Assembly (NCBI GenBank): GCA_021613375.1
Contig: CM038716.1
Coordinates: 18,483,524 to 18,547,523 of the forward strand
Source of the DNA: Megaleporinus macrocephalus
Lineage: Eukaryota > Chordata > Actinopteri > Characiformes > Anostomidae
DNA length: 64,000 nucleotides
Direction: 5' to 3'
The notes under the pieces were generated by a model. The model did no database searches. It was not told the DNA's origin and saw only the letters and a program-made list of their open reading frames with translations. Shown here in pieces: positions 47,537 to 58,960 of the stretch (position 1 is the stretch's first letter; each line of letters begins with the position of its first letter). A program made the position numbers and the translations under genes.

Positions 47537-47829
47537 GAGGGAAGCAGTGCTGAAGGACAATGGAGGGAGGGCGGCTAACAGGAATAGAGGAGTGAAAGAG
47601 AAGCCGGGCTTCGGGGAGCATCGAGGGAGTTGTTTAAGGAGAAACAGTGTCCGTTTGTGGCCGCTGATAATACTTTCCATTCAACAGGGCTCACAGCGCA
47701 CTGATTCCTCTGATTGCAGCCTGGCGCCCTGCTGGCGAGCCTCAGAGCTGAAATTAAATCCACTCTATTCAGTTATAAATTATAATGCTCTATAAACAAC
47801 ACCCCCACTGGGAAAAAGGAAGAGGGGGC
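47535..47829. other. Complex sequence between two GA arrays
   Basis: Single-copy, GC-balanced. Frames on both strands run out from the GA arrays and are artefacts. Confidence 0.4.
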
Positions 47830-47847
47830 AGAGAGAGAGCGAGTGAG

Positions 47848-47926
<79 letters not shown>

Positions 47927-47947
47927 GAGTGAGAGAGAGAGAGAGAG
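47830..47947. repeat. Long (GA)n tract with interruptions
   Basis: About 118 bp of almost pure GA with a few GC, AA and GT interruptions. It is homopurine on the plus strand. The Leu/Ser-rich minus-strand frames come from it. Confidence 0.95.
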
Positions 47948-47949
47948 CA

Positions 47950-50270
47950 GGCTGAGTGATAAAAAAGGAGAAGAGAAGAGAGGGATGAGCAGAGGAAGTG
48001 TTCAGTGTCCTGACTGAGGAGCCAAAGTACAAAGGACAAAATCAAGGAAAATGAAAATGATGCAACTATAGGCCAACAATGGGGGTCTGTAAACGAGCAT
48101 CTTATGAGACCCCAGTATGCTAAATTAGCACGGAGAAAGATTTGTGAAACAAATAATTTGTCAATTAATAAATAATAGAAATTATTCTATAGATGATTTT
48201 TCAGAATTTCAACACAAAACTCATCAGTATGTTACTGTGGAAAAGACTTGTGGCAGATTCAATACAACAAATACGAGTAGTTAAAAATATCCTTAGCCTT
48301 AGCCACCTATCTCCAGATTAGCTAGCTAGGTAGCATTAGTTTTCTCAGCCCTTGTTTGGCCGATAATCCTAACAACTGAAAGAAAAAGACGTGTCTTCAC
48401 AGCAAGAAACACAACATAAAACCCCCAGTCCATATCAAGGTTATCTGAAAGACCAGTTTGGCTTTTGCCAACTGAGCCCACTGGCATCCAAGTTTGTTTT
48501 TCTTAATTCGTTTAAGAACTGTAACTCTTAACAACTTCAGCCATTTCCTCTTTTCTTTATCATCACAAGGAAAGTGCTAGAATGATAACAGAGTAATGAG
48601 AGTCAAAGCCATTGCAGTAGAGGATAGGACCTGGATGTAAAGATCAATATGTCACAGCTAAACATGCAGCTAAACGCCCCTAAATCTCATGCACTGTTTA
48701 TTTATAGCATCCGACATTAGAAAAGTTCAGTAGTACAAAGTAGTCTTAACCTAGCGTTGCAGCCACATTAGCCCAAAGCATCAGAAACCATACAATTAAC
48801 TGAATCACCTGTATGTGTGAAATCATTTTGAGAAAAACCTGAAAGGGCTTGAATGTAGGTGGCTGGCTCTCTCAGTGGTGATAAAAACAACGTCAGTGTC
48901 GTACAGCGTTAGTCTGTCTAATGTAACCGAGGGAAAGGAAGAGTGAGAGAGTGGGTGAGTGAGGGAGACGTTTGTTCAATTGCCAGCTTCGCTTGAGAAT
49001 CAACACAGCCATCCTCCTCACTGGGGGCCCTGCACCAGTCTGCCGCCACCTTTGTCTCCACTGCTGTCCAAAGTCTGAAGACACCAACACCCGAGCAGCA
49101 AACCCTGGGTTAGTGCGGGAGCCTGACCACCCCAACATACACACACACGCCTGCCTACTAATATGGAAGAGAGGGTGTGTCTCACCCTAGAGTGACCCAT
49201 CATAACTACAGAGAAAATACATGTTGTAAGTCTCTCATTTCTCTAAACATAAAACCAGTTCTGACGTTTTGACATATCCAGCCGATGTGCGCTGAAGGCT
49301 GGGACAGAGTCAAATGAACGGAACTTAATTATAGATTGCGTTAAAATCCAAACGTTTCTGACCCTTAATTATTGCACTCCAACACCCCAGCGCATATGGA
49401 GTGCTCCAGCTAACACTGGCTCGACCTTTAACTTTACCAGATTCTATCATTTCTGACAAGCGGCTTTCAGCTGCTTTGCGGAGCACCAGATGCAGCTAAT
49501 GATGCAATATTTCGCATAAACGCTTCAGCACAGCGCCCCTCAGTAAGCAAGTTCAGAAGTTCGAACACTTGTATTAAATAGTCTATAATAGAATCACTTT
49601 TTAAGATTTTAAAATTCATTACTTGTTGTTGTGAAGGTCAAAGCCCCATTAAGTTCAATTAAGTCAAAAATTTTGTCAAGTGTAAAGCTTTCTTAACCTA
49701 GTCCAAAAGTTGCTATAAGAAATAACTTAGTTTGTCCTGGTATTTAAAATAGTGATACACTCATTTCAAAGGAAATTAGCCCTCTTCTCAGCCAGCCTTA
49801 CTCAAGAGCACAACCAGGCATAGCCATCGTCCAGATTCAAACCTGTAACCAACTCTATTACCAATAAACTACCATCCACGCCACTAGTGCCATTTCTTTC
49901 ACTATTTAAAATCATATCAAATTACTTGATAAATTACTGATGAACAGCCCAATTAACATAGACACAGTTTGAAGGTATGCCCAGCTGTGTTAAGGCAGGC
50001 AAGCATTTTTGGTAGGCAAGCAGTATGTCCACCCGTGCTACAACATTGCTACAGCCATGCAGGTAGATAAGGACGGAGCGGAGACAAAAATTACTCTAAT
50101 TCATAATTTATTTCATTCAAGGTTAATTAGTAACACAATATATACCTCATATTTTTTTTACAAAGTGGGTTAAATATTTCATTGTAATTCAAGTCCACAT
50201 ATGAGATACCACAAGCCCTTTTATTAAAACAGACTGTAATCAAAACAAAATGCAAAGACAGTTTCCTGCA
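47950..50270. other. Non-coding, mostly single-copy
   Basis: AT-leaning, with a more GC-rich patch at 48950-49200 and a possible tRNA-SINE-like B-box string (GATTCAAACC) near 49833, too weak to call. No coding signal. Confidence 0.4.
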
Positions 50271-50278
50271 ACACATAG

Positions 50279-50557
50279 ATGAAAAATTACATACAGGTAG
50301 CTGCGACTGGGCAACTGGTATCTTGGGTCAATGGTTTTCAGCAGCTGTTTATAGCCTCCTTGTTAACCAGGATGGCCGTGAAAGGCATGAAAAGTTATGT
50401 GGACAATATCCAGAAAACACTATGGAAGAAAATTTGCGAGATTGATGGACTGGATCCGTACAGGCTGCATATCTCCAAAGTTCAGAAAGTTTGCATGCAT
50501 AGGATTTTACAAAAAAAAATTTTAAGTGACCATTCATTTGCCAAAGCTCTCAAATAA
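50279..50557 (+). pseudogene. Open frame of 92 codons, possible coding fossil of unknown family
   Basis: The translation from 50279 has unusually protein-like composition in its centre, with KSYVDNIQKTLWKKICEIDG followed by LDPY. Charged and aromatic residues are spaced as in a helix, unlike other frames here. I do not recognise the family. No signal peptide, splice pattern or promoter is visible, and the ends are A/T-rich. It may be a fragment of a mobile-element or host gene, or chance. Confidence 0.25.
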
Positions 50558-50559
50558 TA

Positions 50560-51055
50560 AACTTATATGAGATTTAAACTGAGTGTTCCAGGAAAAAAGC
50601 ATTTTACTGCCTTTGCTGGACCAAACTTGGTTACGGCTTTATTATCTTAAACCGCCACTGTGCAGCAAAGTGAACTTACCAAAATGGTGGCAGAGCAACT
50701 GTGTGACGTTAGTGGAACACTGTAAGTAAGGAATAAGGAATGCAGTGAGGAATGCAGGAAACGGATAAATAAGAAATGTTTCTTTTGAAGGAAATCATCT
50801 TTGTTCATCTATATCTGCATTGCAGTTATTACAGCAGATATTTACACAGATATTCCTACTGTACTGCAGTTATTACAGTAGAAATGTAAAAAACACTTGA
50901 CGACAATGTTAATAAATAGTGTTTTGTTTAAACTACGGTTTCTAATACAGTCCAATAAATGACATGATGGAGATATGCATCGTTTATCACTAAAATATTG
51001 AAAATCTCCAACCTTTTTTTTTTTTAAATCACCTCAACTAGCTCTAGTCTAAGCC
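50560..51055. other. Non-coding, no recognised features
   Basis: AT-rich single-copy sequence with a short TTACAG-containing repeat near 50820-50885 (two ATTACAGCAG/ATTACAGTAG variants). Confidence 0.4.
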
Positions 51056-51059
51056 TCTA

Positions 51060-51620
51060 AAGCTCATCACTGTGCCCCAGACAGGACTCTTCAGCTCACT
51101 TAAGGTAGAGTACGGAGATGTCAGCAGCATTAATGCGGCTGTTCGTCTGTTAGCACTCAGTAAAAATAGCAGCCGTAACCGGTCCAGCTGTCCAATCACA
51201 GTGCTCCTGTTCACCTCCCAGCCAATTACAGAGCGATTGGCAGAGCAAACAAAGAATTATTGGTTGTTAAGTTGGCCTCTTTCTCATCTTTGTAGGGCCT
51301 TCCCCTTTTGCTGCGCAGCACACAACATCTGCAAACACCTGATACGCGTCCAGCACCCCGCTGCCATACACTCTTGTTAAATTGTTACCACCTTTCGCTA
51401 AGCCAGCGCTGACAATTAACAACACGGCCCTCCACTTCAAAGGCCACTGGGCCTGTAGGCTTAACCTTGCTGCTCCTGAAGATTTGTTTTTGATTTTCAC
51501 ATGGTCCCGAGGCACTTTCGACTTCTCTGCCTCGCAGGCACTCTCTCCTCCGAGGCAACAGTTAAACAATTGGTCAAATATTAGAAAAGTGTGGATTTTG
51601 AAACAATAATAAAGAGACAA
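51060..51620. promoter_or_regulatory. Candidate conserved non-coding element
   Basis: Complex, GC-balanced sequence includes GCGCTGACAATTAACAAC (SOX/homeodomain-like cores) and TTCAAAGGCCAC. The 117-codon minus frame and 75-codon plus frame overlap without domains. The regulatory reading is inference. Confidence 0.3.
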
Positions 51621-53150
51621 TTAGAAATATGCCATCTACAGCTAAGTACATTTTCAGTCTTTGGCCTTAAAGAATTTTTAGGTACACCTTAAAAGTAATG
51701 AATCACATTATCAGTGGTGACAGTCTCAGTCCAGGCGAGAATGGTAGAATTTGATACTTTAACCACGTTAAGACTGTTATTGAAATTCTTATAAAAGTAG
51801 AAAAAGAAGAAAAACTTGTCTCAAGTGAAACTGGCTGTGTCAGAGACACGAGAAGATTTTTTGAATTGCTGAAAATGATTTACCCAGTTCCATTTTAATA
51901 GAATTCACATCAAAAGCCAATATATAATATACAAAATATACATATAACTGACACGTCAAACTGCTAATACACTAAGTCACTGCTAAGTCACGTGGTGAGA
52001 TTTAACACATGAATATGCATCGAGTGGTATATGCAGCAACAAAAGGCTCCTTTGGGTCACAGAACTGACCTCTATCACTGTACACACTTTCCCTCTCTAC
52101 CTCCACCTGCTCTCCAGCGATTCAACAGTTGGTGAGGGAAGAGATTGAGCTTGCTGTAATGAATATGCAGACGTTAACTACAAGCGGGGGCTGTAGATGT
52201 TCAGTATAGTTTGTACTGATCTTCTACTATTTCACACCACAGTATGTCTTACATGTGTAAAAACAGCTGAGCCACTTCTGCTGCAGTGGGCAGTGGGTGT
52301 AGCGAGTGCCCTTCAGCGGTGCAGCACTGGCCCTGTTTGTGTCCGTCTGTTTCGCGTCGGGCTGTGGAGTGCGCCGGCTGTAGCGTGTGAAGCAGCATCT
52401 CGCCATGGCTCCCACACGTGCCCCCGCAGCGCCAAGAGAGAACTAGAGCAAACGCGTCTATGAATTAGGAGTGGGGCAGAGGGGCCTGTGTTTGTGTGTA
52501 TGTGTGTATTTGTGCAAAGACTGTGGGGGGTTGGGGGTGGCAGAGGGTGGAGGGGTTGTGAGGATTTGTTAGGGAGAGAGAGAGAGTGTGTGTGTGTGTG
52601 TTGCTCTTTTTCAGTAAGCAGCCTCTGCTGTAGCCCCAGGATGTGAGCTGTCACTTCATATAGCTGGTGATGAGGCACAGAGCTGTCAGGAAAGGTGAAA
52701 GGCCCACAACAGGAGGAGAGACGGGGGGACTGACTAACTGGTGGAGAGGATTTCACAGGGAAAAATGCTCAATCGTCAAAACAAGCATAGGGAACAAACC
52801 AGCGAGAGATGAGAGAGTGAGAGAGAGAGAGAGATTTTCCACTAGAGTAATGAAGAGTGAAGAAAATGCCACTGTCACTGAAGCATCCTGAGTGGCAGAG
52901 AAGTGCTGTTTGAGAGTGTGAGTGAAAGAAACCAGTCTCTCTGGAAAAGTCTTCACGAGCATTCTGGCCGGTGAAGGCCACGTAATTCACTGTACGTGCT
53001 AATTTTCTTATGTGGTTGGGTGTCCCAGATGTTAAAAGCTAATGTAAGGACTGATTGAATATTACATTTTGGAAACATAAACTTTTTTTATATTCCACTC
53101 CAGGGACCACAAACAGCTTGAAAACGGCAGGAAATTGAAAATAAAAAGAA
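51621..53150. other. Non-coding with G-rich and TG/GA tracts
   Basis: The plus strand at 52524-52556 is G-rich with four or more G-runs (quadruplex-compatible). It is followed by GA then TG runs at 52575-52601. Short GA runs occur near 52817-52833. The 147-codon minus frame 52313-52756 crosses these tracts and is not a gene. Confidence 0.4.
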
Positions 53151-53159
53151 AAACCACTC

Positions 53160-53345
53160 ACATTTCCTCCCTTTAAAAGCTAATGCCAAACTGGTGCCCG
53201 TTTTGGTCAGGCAACACGCGTTATTACAAGTTGGCTATCATTATGGTAATGTGACATCTTATTTATTAATCTGTGGATGAAATCTAAATAATGAAGTGTC
53301 CATTAGTGGCCGGTGCAGAAGGCACAATAATGTCTGCAATGTTTT
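53160..53345. promoter_or_regulatory. Candidate conserved non-coding element
   Basis: Complex sequence contains AATGCCAAACTGGTGCCC (NFI-like half-sites), CATTATGGTAATGTGACATC and TCTAAATAATGAAGTGTCC. High motif density and no repetitiveness. Conservation must be tested by alignment. Confidence 0.3.
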
Positions 53346-53593
53346 CTGAGGTTCTGCCTTACAGTAGGTGGTTCAAACGATCACATGAAACACCACAGAA
53401 AAATCGGAGTCCAGTTTCTATGTGGCTAACTTCATTGCTCTCTCATTAAAGAATCATGTCACATGTACAATTTTTACAATATATTAAAGGAGGTGGGCTT
53501 CCATTCACCAGAGTCTGTTTAACTAGTCACAAGACAGTTAGTCACAAGTTGAGTTCATTCTGAAGGCCTTTACAGACTACACATGATTTAGTC

Positions 53594-54170
53594 TAGGGCT
53601 GAATGATTTTGAGAAATATTTCATTGTAAATGTTCTGATCAATGTTGTGTGACTGAAATATTATTTACTTTCCATAAATTATGTTCCAGCATAGAGTTTA
53701 CGGGCAAGAAGAGCAACATTATTGGGGTTTTTTTGGGGTGGGGTGGGGCCGTTGGCAGAACGTTGTGTTGTCATGAAAAAAAGCATATGGGTGTTTGAAC
53801 GTTTATTTCTATTTTTTCTTGTTTTTATATTATATATATTTTTATATTAAAACATAATAATTTTATACTAAACATTGACAGTGTCTTATTATATTGGTGG
53901 ATAATTCCAGTCATTGTAAGCAGTAATTAATAAAAGCAGCAATATTATATTAATTTTTAGCAAAATGTGCAATTATCTGTATATGTATAGTTTATGATAT
54001 ACTATATATGGTATAAAGTATATGACACTTCTATAAAAAACCATATAATATTTTTTTAGAAAGAGAAATATTAAATATATTTACTACAATTAAGAAGTTT
54101 ATTTGCTAAGACTTTTTTTCATACTGAGAAATTTTGCACTACTTTAAATTGTGATTTTGATATAGAAAAA
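53594..54170. repeat. Possible truncated hAT-like element, AT-rich
   Basis: AGGGCTGAATGATTTTGAG resembles the AGGGCTG-type start of teleost hAT non-autonomous elements. AAATTGTGATTTTGATAT near 54146 resembles the AATTGCGATTTTGA-type interior. No matching CAGCCCT end is visible, so ends are uncertain. It includes a G-quadruplex-compatible tract at 53723-53748. Confidence 0.35.
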
Positions 54171-55198
54171 AATTTTCCTCTGATGACAACCAACATGAGG
54201 GATCGGCATCGTCCCAGGATTCTCAAACGTTAACGCTGAACATCAAAGGGACTAGTCTTCTGCTTCATTGTATATGTTGTAACTGACATCAGTGCTACAC
54301 GCTAAGCTTCTGAATGAGGCGGTGAACCTGTCTCATGCCCCTTTAACGTTTCCCTATGATATGGCTTCGATATGAGCATTTTTTTTCCACAAACCTTTCA
54401 CATTATTTTGTTGTACATTCATGTTGCATTCAGTGTATATTGGCTGCAGAAAATGATTATGAATAACAGTGCCACTACTCTAAAGTCACTACACTGATCA
54501 GAATTAGACCTAATAACAAGACTGCCTATTTGCTTTAGCCTATTTTAAGAGAAAATAACTACCATCCATGATAAGTCCTCACATATGTACAGAATGCAGT
54601 CTGGAAAAGCTAGACGTTTCAAGCAACTCATTTACATAGGCTTTCCCAAATTCTTTGAAATGTGGTTGATGTTTTTTTTTTGTTAGGTTAGTCACTGGCA
54701 AAGTGTGCTGTGCAAGATCTGACCTTTATGAAAGGCACGCTGTGACCCACAAACACATGGATTTAAGAGAGTCCCACATATTGGGTTTAAAATCCTGCCA
54801 CTAATTTAAGCCTTTGCTCCACTTTAAAGACAGACCGATTTAACTTTGATGAAAACAGCACTGCCTCTCACAATATGCCTTTCAGCTCAGCACTTCTACA
54901 CACCCCTGCACGACGCTGATCACAATGGTGTGTTTGGAACGTCTACAGGATCTGCCACAGGGCTTTCTGAGCGATGCTTGGAGTGCCAGGGCGATACTCT
55001 CTTCATATTAGTGGTGGAGTCTTCCCGGCGTGAACTGCTGAATTAATCATTCTGCAATGGAAAAGGAGAAAATTCTTCCTGCTCCACCGCACACCGCAGC
55101 TGAACGAAGCCCAGCTCTAGCCTCACAATAATTGAAATGCTCACGAGAGATCAAAGCAGCAAGTTTGGTTACATCTGTGTGGGGAATTCCCCTCGCAG
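54171..55198. other. Non-coding, no recognised features
   Basis: Mixed single-copy sequence. No domain-bearing frame. Confidence 0.4.
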
Positions 55199-55203
55199 TG
55201 AGT

Positions 55204-55253
<50 letters not shown>

Positions 55254-55254
55254 G
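55199..55254. repeat. (GA)n microsatellite
   Basis: A GA array of about 56 bp with two AA interruptions. Confidence 0.95.
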
Positions 55255-55395
55255 TCTGAGTGAGTGACAGTGTGCAATAGTGTATGATCTGTATGTTCTG
55301 ATAGTGTATGTTCTGCCTGCCATGCCAAAACAATATCACCCCCCGTCCCCCCTCCCTCTCTGTATATGATATCAGATGTCTAGACAGAAAATGAA

Positions 55396-56225
55396 ACTAC
55401 AAAAGTATCGGGAACTCTACACTTTACACCTAGAGAAGCTTTTAAAACGTCTCATTCTAAATCCATAGACATTACTATGGAGTTGGTTCCCCCTTCACAG
55501 CTATGACAACTCCTCTGGGAAGCTTGCAATAAGATCTTGGAGTGTGTCTGTGGAAGACCATTTGTGAGGCCAGACACTGATGTTGGACGAGAGGGCTTGC
55601 AATCTTTGTCCTAGTTCACCCCAAAGGTGTTCTATGGTTGAGGTCAGGCCTCAGTGTGGGTCACGCTGTTCTTCCACGCTAAATTCACCCCACTATGGCT
55701 TAATGTGTATTTAACAAACAAACTGTCCAAAATGTGTTGATCTGCTGAAACACTAAATTTACCCTTCACTGGAACTAAGGGGCATAGACCCACCCCTAAA
55801 AAACAAGCCCATAGCATTATCCCTCCTCCACCTAACTTTACAGTCGTTACTTGCAGTCACTTTATGTTCTCCTGGCATTCGCCAAATCCAGACTCTTCCA
55901 TCAGACTGTCAAATAGAGAAGTGTGATTCATCTCTCTAGAGAATGTCTTTACTACTCTTGTGTCCAGTTGCGGTGTTTTATACCATTTCTTGCGATGCTT
56001 GGCATTGTGCTTGGTGACGTATGTCTGCAACTATTGAGTCAGCAGAGCGTTAGCAACTTTTACACAGTCACCACTCAACAACACTGCTCTGTAATCTTAT
56101 GCGGTCTGGAATGACATGGCTAAGTTGCTGTGGTTTTAAATGCTTCTACTTTTCAATAATACCACTCTTGCTCGATTTTACACACCTGTGAGGTGTGTCC
56201 CTTTACCTTTGGCCATATTGTGTAT
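55396..56225 (-). mobile_element. Tc1-like transposon relic, internally deleted
   Basis: The left end ACTACAAAAGTATCGGGA and right end GTGTCCCTTTACCTTTGGCC with CATATTGTGTA resemble decayed inverted termini of a teleost Tc1 family (tacactatatggacaaaagtattggga). Between them, on the minus strand, lies a broken DDE transposase gene. The N-terminal helix-turn-helix region is mostly deleted: text jumps at about 56166 from the CAATAATACCACT block to the terminal CGATTTTACACACCTGTG block. The element is dead. Open frames here on the plus strand are shadows. Confidence 0.8.
55470..56150 (-). pseudogene. Inactivated Tc1-type transposase
   Basis: Minus-strand translation gives VKLGGGGIMLWA at about 55813-55845, matching the family's GGGGIMVWG motif. 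It gives DES.FSI at about 55905-55943, the first catalytic-Asp region, where two Trp codons have become stops. It gives PDLN at about 55620-55650, next to the last catalytic acid, where a short deletion shifts the frame before EHLW. Stops, frameshifts and the lost N-terminal DNA-binding region make it a clear pseudogene. The original enzyme cuts and pastes the element at TA sites in the nucleus. Confidence 0.8.
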
Positions 56226-57780
56226 TCTGTGTAGTATGCTGAAAGTCATTGCTGAGGTTTTGTTGTCTTATTTAACCACATGTAAACAGGTTAGAACACA
56301 ATTCATTATTCAAGTAACTTTCCTGTTTGTTTTAATGAGAAACGAGCAAAAATACAAAGAATGGTTTCATTAAAGACTCTGCCCCACCATAACTTACGTT
56401 CACCAAGCTTCCTCTGCATTATTTTATGAGTTATGAGTGACAAAATAACTGATATGAAATGATGCCTTACTTTTGATTAAAGGTTATAAAACCCATGCCC
56501 ATGACTGTGGAGAAACTCTCTGACCGAACTGTGAACTGTATTTACTGTCAGATTAGTCATCCATATACTACGATTAGCCCAATGTCAAACTGTTGTGCAA
56601 CTAAGCATCTGCAGACCCCCAACCAGGTCACTGTAGTGTACTACGTACATGTACCCCAAGCTAGGAAATGTTGACACATTGCAAAAAGTGGAAACAGCAA
56701 CTATACACACAATAATGTAAGTGGTGTTATTGAAAGAAGGTCAAACTTTACTTGCCACTAATGCAAAGAAAGGTCCCTTTACAAGACCACCTTTCTGCTT
56801 TGATCACTGTGCAACTGAAGACCACAACACTGCATTGATCTTGGAATTTTGGGACATTTTCAACGTGAGTGTAGCCTGGAATGAAGAGGGAAAAAAGTTC
56901 TCAGCATTGGCTAGAATAACAGTCTGGCCAAGCTGCTTTAGAAACATCTGTATCTAATTACAAACTACATCCTACCAGAGATTCTTAGTAACAAGAACAA
57001 CGTGGGCAAAGCTGAGAGTTCAGTAGTGATGTCAAACGCAGGTTCCACAGCACATCCAGGCGAACTGAGATATTTCATTAGGCCCTGGCCCTGCTGCGCA
57101 CAAGAGTGGCTTTTGGGGGGCTGCTCCTCGGCCTTTGAGCCTCGGCTCTGAACCCCAAACAACAGCATGCTCTATTTGGCCTGCTGTAAATCCTCAGACA
57201 GTTGGCCAGCAGGTCCTGTGTGTGTGTGAGCATTCTGCATCGCTTCAAAGGAAAAATAATCAGAGAAGCCCAAACTGGGAGCGTAGAGCTTTTTATAAGG
57301 AAAACAGCACTATCATGTTATCGCTAATTTAGTCTCAGAAGCAAAGATCATGACTTCAAAAGGGCATAGAACACAGAACTCGCACATGTCTTGCTGAGTG
57401 TAACTTCTGGAGAAAACAACAAACCAGCAAATTAAGCATGTCTTTCTTGTATTATTCTTTTTTTTGTATATATATTTGTTCTTTTTTGTTAAAATTAGCG
57501 AGAGACAATTGCACAACCGTATACAACACTGGAGCGAAACAAGGCTCTCAAGATCTCTGAGTGTCTATGGAGTCTTAGGTCTTTTAGGACAAGTAACAAG
57601 TATTGTTTCAAGATGTTCTGTAAGTCTGTCTGACCTCTACCCAACCTTTTCGTGACATTGCAGTAACCAGCAATGATAAATTCACCCATGCATCAGACTG
57701 CCCGTGAGGAAAGAACAGAATGAAAACAGTCTTTCATAGACTATATTGTGAGAGATTTATTCATGTCATTAGAACTATTA
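56226..57780. other. Non-coding, no recognised features
   Basis: Mixed single-copy sequence. Positions 57000-57300 are GC-balanced. No domain-bearing frame. Confidence 0.4.
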
Positions 57781-58015
57781 TATACAGTGCAGTGCAAAAG
57801 TCTCAGGCTCCTGAAAATTAGATTTGAAAAGTATTTACCTATTTAGAAAAAAACATTCATATTAGAGGATATATAAGAAAACAACACAATAAGCAGTGAT
57901 CTTATATATATATATATCAATATGTTTGCTTAACTATTTCTAAACCTCTCCTTGAGAAAGCTGTTATCATCCAATACCCATCATCACCCATCATTTTTTC
58001 TTTTTTTTGCAGACA
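57781..58015. mobile_element. Probable Tc1/mariner terminal fragment
   Basis: TATACAGTGCAGTGCAAAAG, then TCTCAGGCTCCTGAAAA, matches the recalled terminus of a teleost Tc1-like family (cagtgcaaaagtctTagGC.cctga). The adjacent AT-rich sequence includes a short TATA run at 57903-57917. The opposite terminus was not found, so it may be a solo end. Confidence 0.4.
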
Positions 58016-58463
58016 AGAAGTTCTTTCTCATTTTTTACTGCAGAATTGTTGGTAATTATGCAGCACGACATTTTTCAGTGACATAAATTTTCAGTGATAA
58101 AAGGTGTTTTTACAAGCAAAAATATATTTATAACTTAGATAAATGGTTTTAAACTATTTGCTTTAGTGGCTAAAGTGCTATTGGTATGAGATCGGTTACA
58201 TAGGGCAGTTGAGTAATGTAATTATTACTGCTGTTTCTAAGTGGTTTTAGTCCTGGGCAAATACCCATCAGTCATCTTTTTAAAGTAAAGATTCCGACAC
58301 TGTTTACCCACAGTAAAACAAACAGCAGGAATAACCCCGGGTTATACGAGCCCTGTGCAAATTGTCAGTAAATATTCCAGAGTTGTTTTTTTTTACTTTT
58401 CCATAAGTATAAAGAAAGTATGTTAAATAAGATAGAATTGCACAAGTATTGGATAAATTATCG

Positions 58464-58960
58464 GGTGACGCTTTATTTGGAGCTGTCCTTTTTAGATGAA
58501 ATAGATGCTCATCAGACTCTCAGGAACATAATAACATATCAATGATGAAGCATTAAAGAAGCATCTGAATACACTGTTGCTACATCAATGATATGTTGCT
58601 CTTATGGCTAAATAAAGTGAAGACCTATAATTAACTATACTAATTAAAAGTGTCTTGATAATCAGCTGAACTCAGTTTCACTTTATTTTGGCGGCTCAAG
58701 CTCATATCAGTACATGTTACTAATGAGTCACTGAACATGAGTCAGGTATAACACCGACCATCTCAACATCCTCAACAAGCTGTTACAGACACCTTTATTT
58801 AAACAGACTAGGTTTTGGTTAAGATTATGGTTAGGATAAGGTTTTGGGTTAAGGTCAGGATTAGAGCAAGGGACAAAGTTATGTTTTGGATTAAGGTCAC
58901 GGGTAGAGTCAGGATTAGGTCCAGGGTGAGGATTAGAATGGTCTTAATGGAAGTAACATA
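58464..58960. repeat. Probable dispersed repeat with degenerate GGTTAGG-like core
   Basis: It starts with GACGCTTTATTTGGAGCTGT and has a second TTTCACTTTATTTTGGCG near 58676. Positions 58805-58950 are a degenerate array of GGTTA/GGATTA/GGTTTTGG motifs. I recall teleost repeats that begin ACACTTTATTT and carry GGGTTAGGG-like cores. Exact ends unresolved. Confidence 0.45.

Noticed and set aside
49790..49890. tRNA-derived SINE suspected from GATTCAAACC B-box-like string
   Set aside because: No A-box at the proper distance and no SINE tail could be recognised.
52313..52756. 147-codon minus-strand open frame
   Set aside because: It crosses TG and GA microsatellites and a C-rich tract; His-Thr and Ser-Leu runs are compositional. 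No domain or splice context.
53360..53385. tRNA gene suspected from GGTTCAAAC
   Set aside because: No cloverleaf, A-box or flanking acceptor stem pairing.
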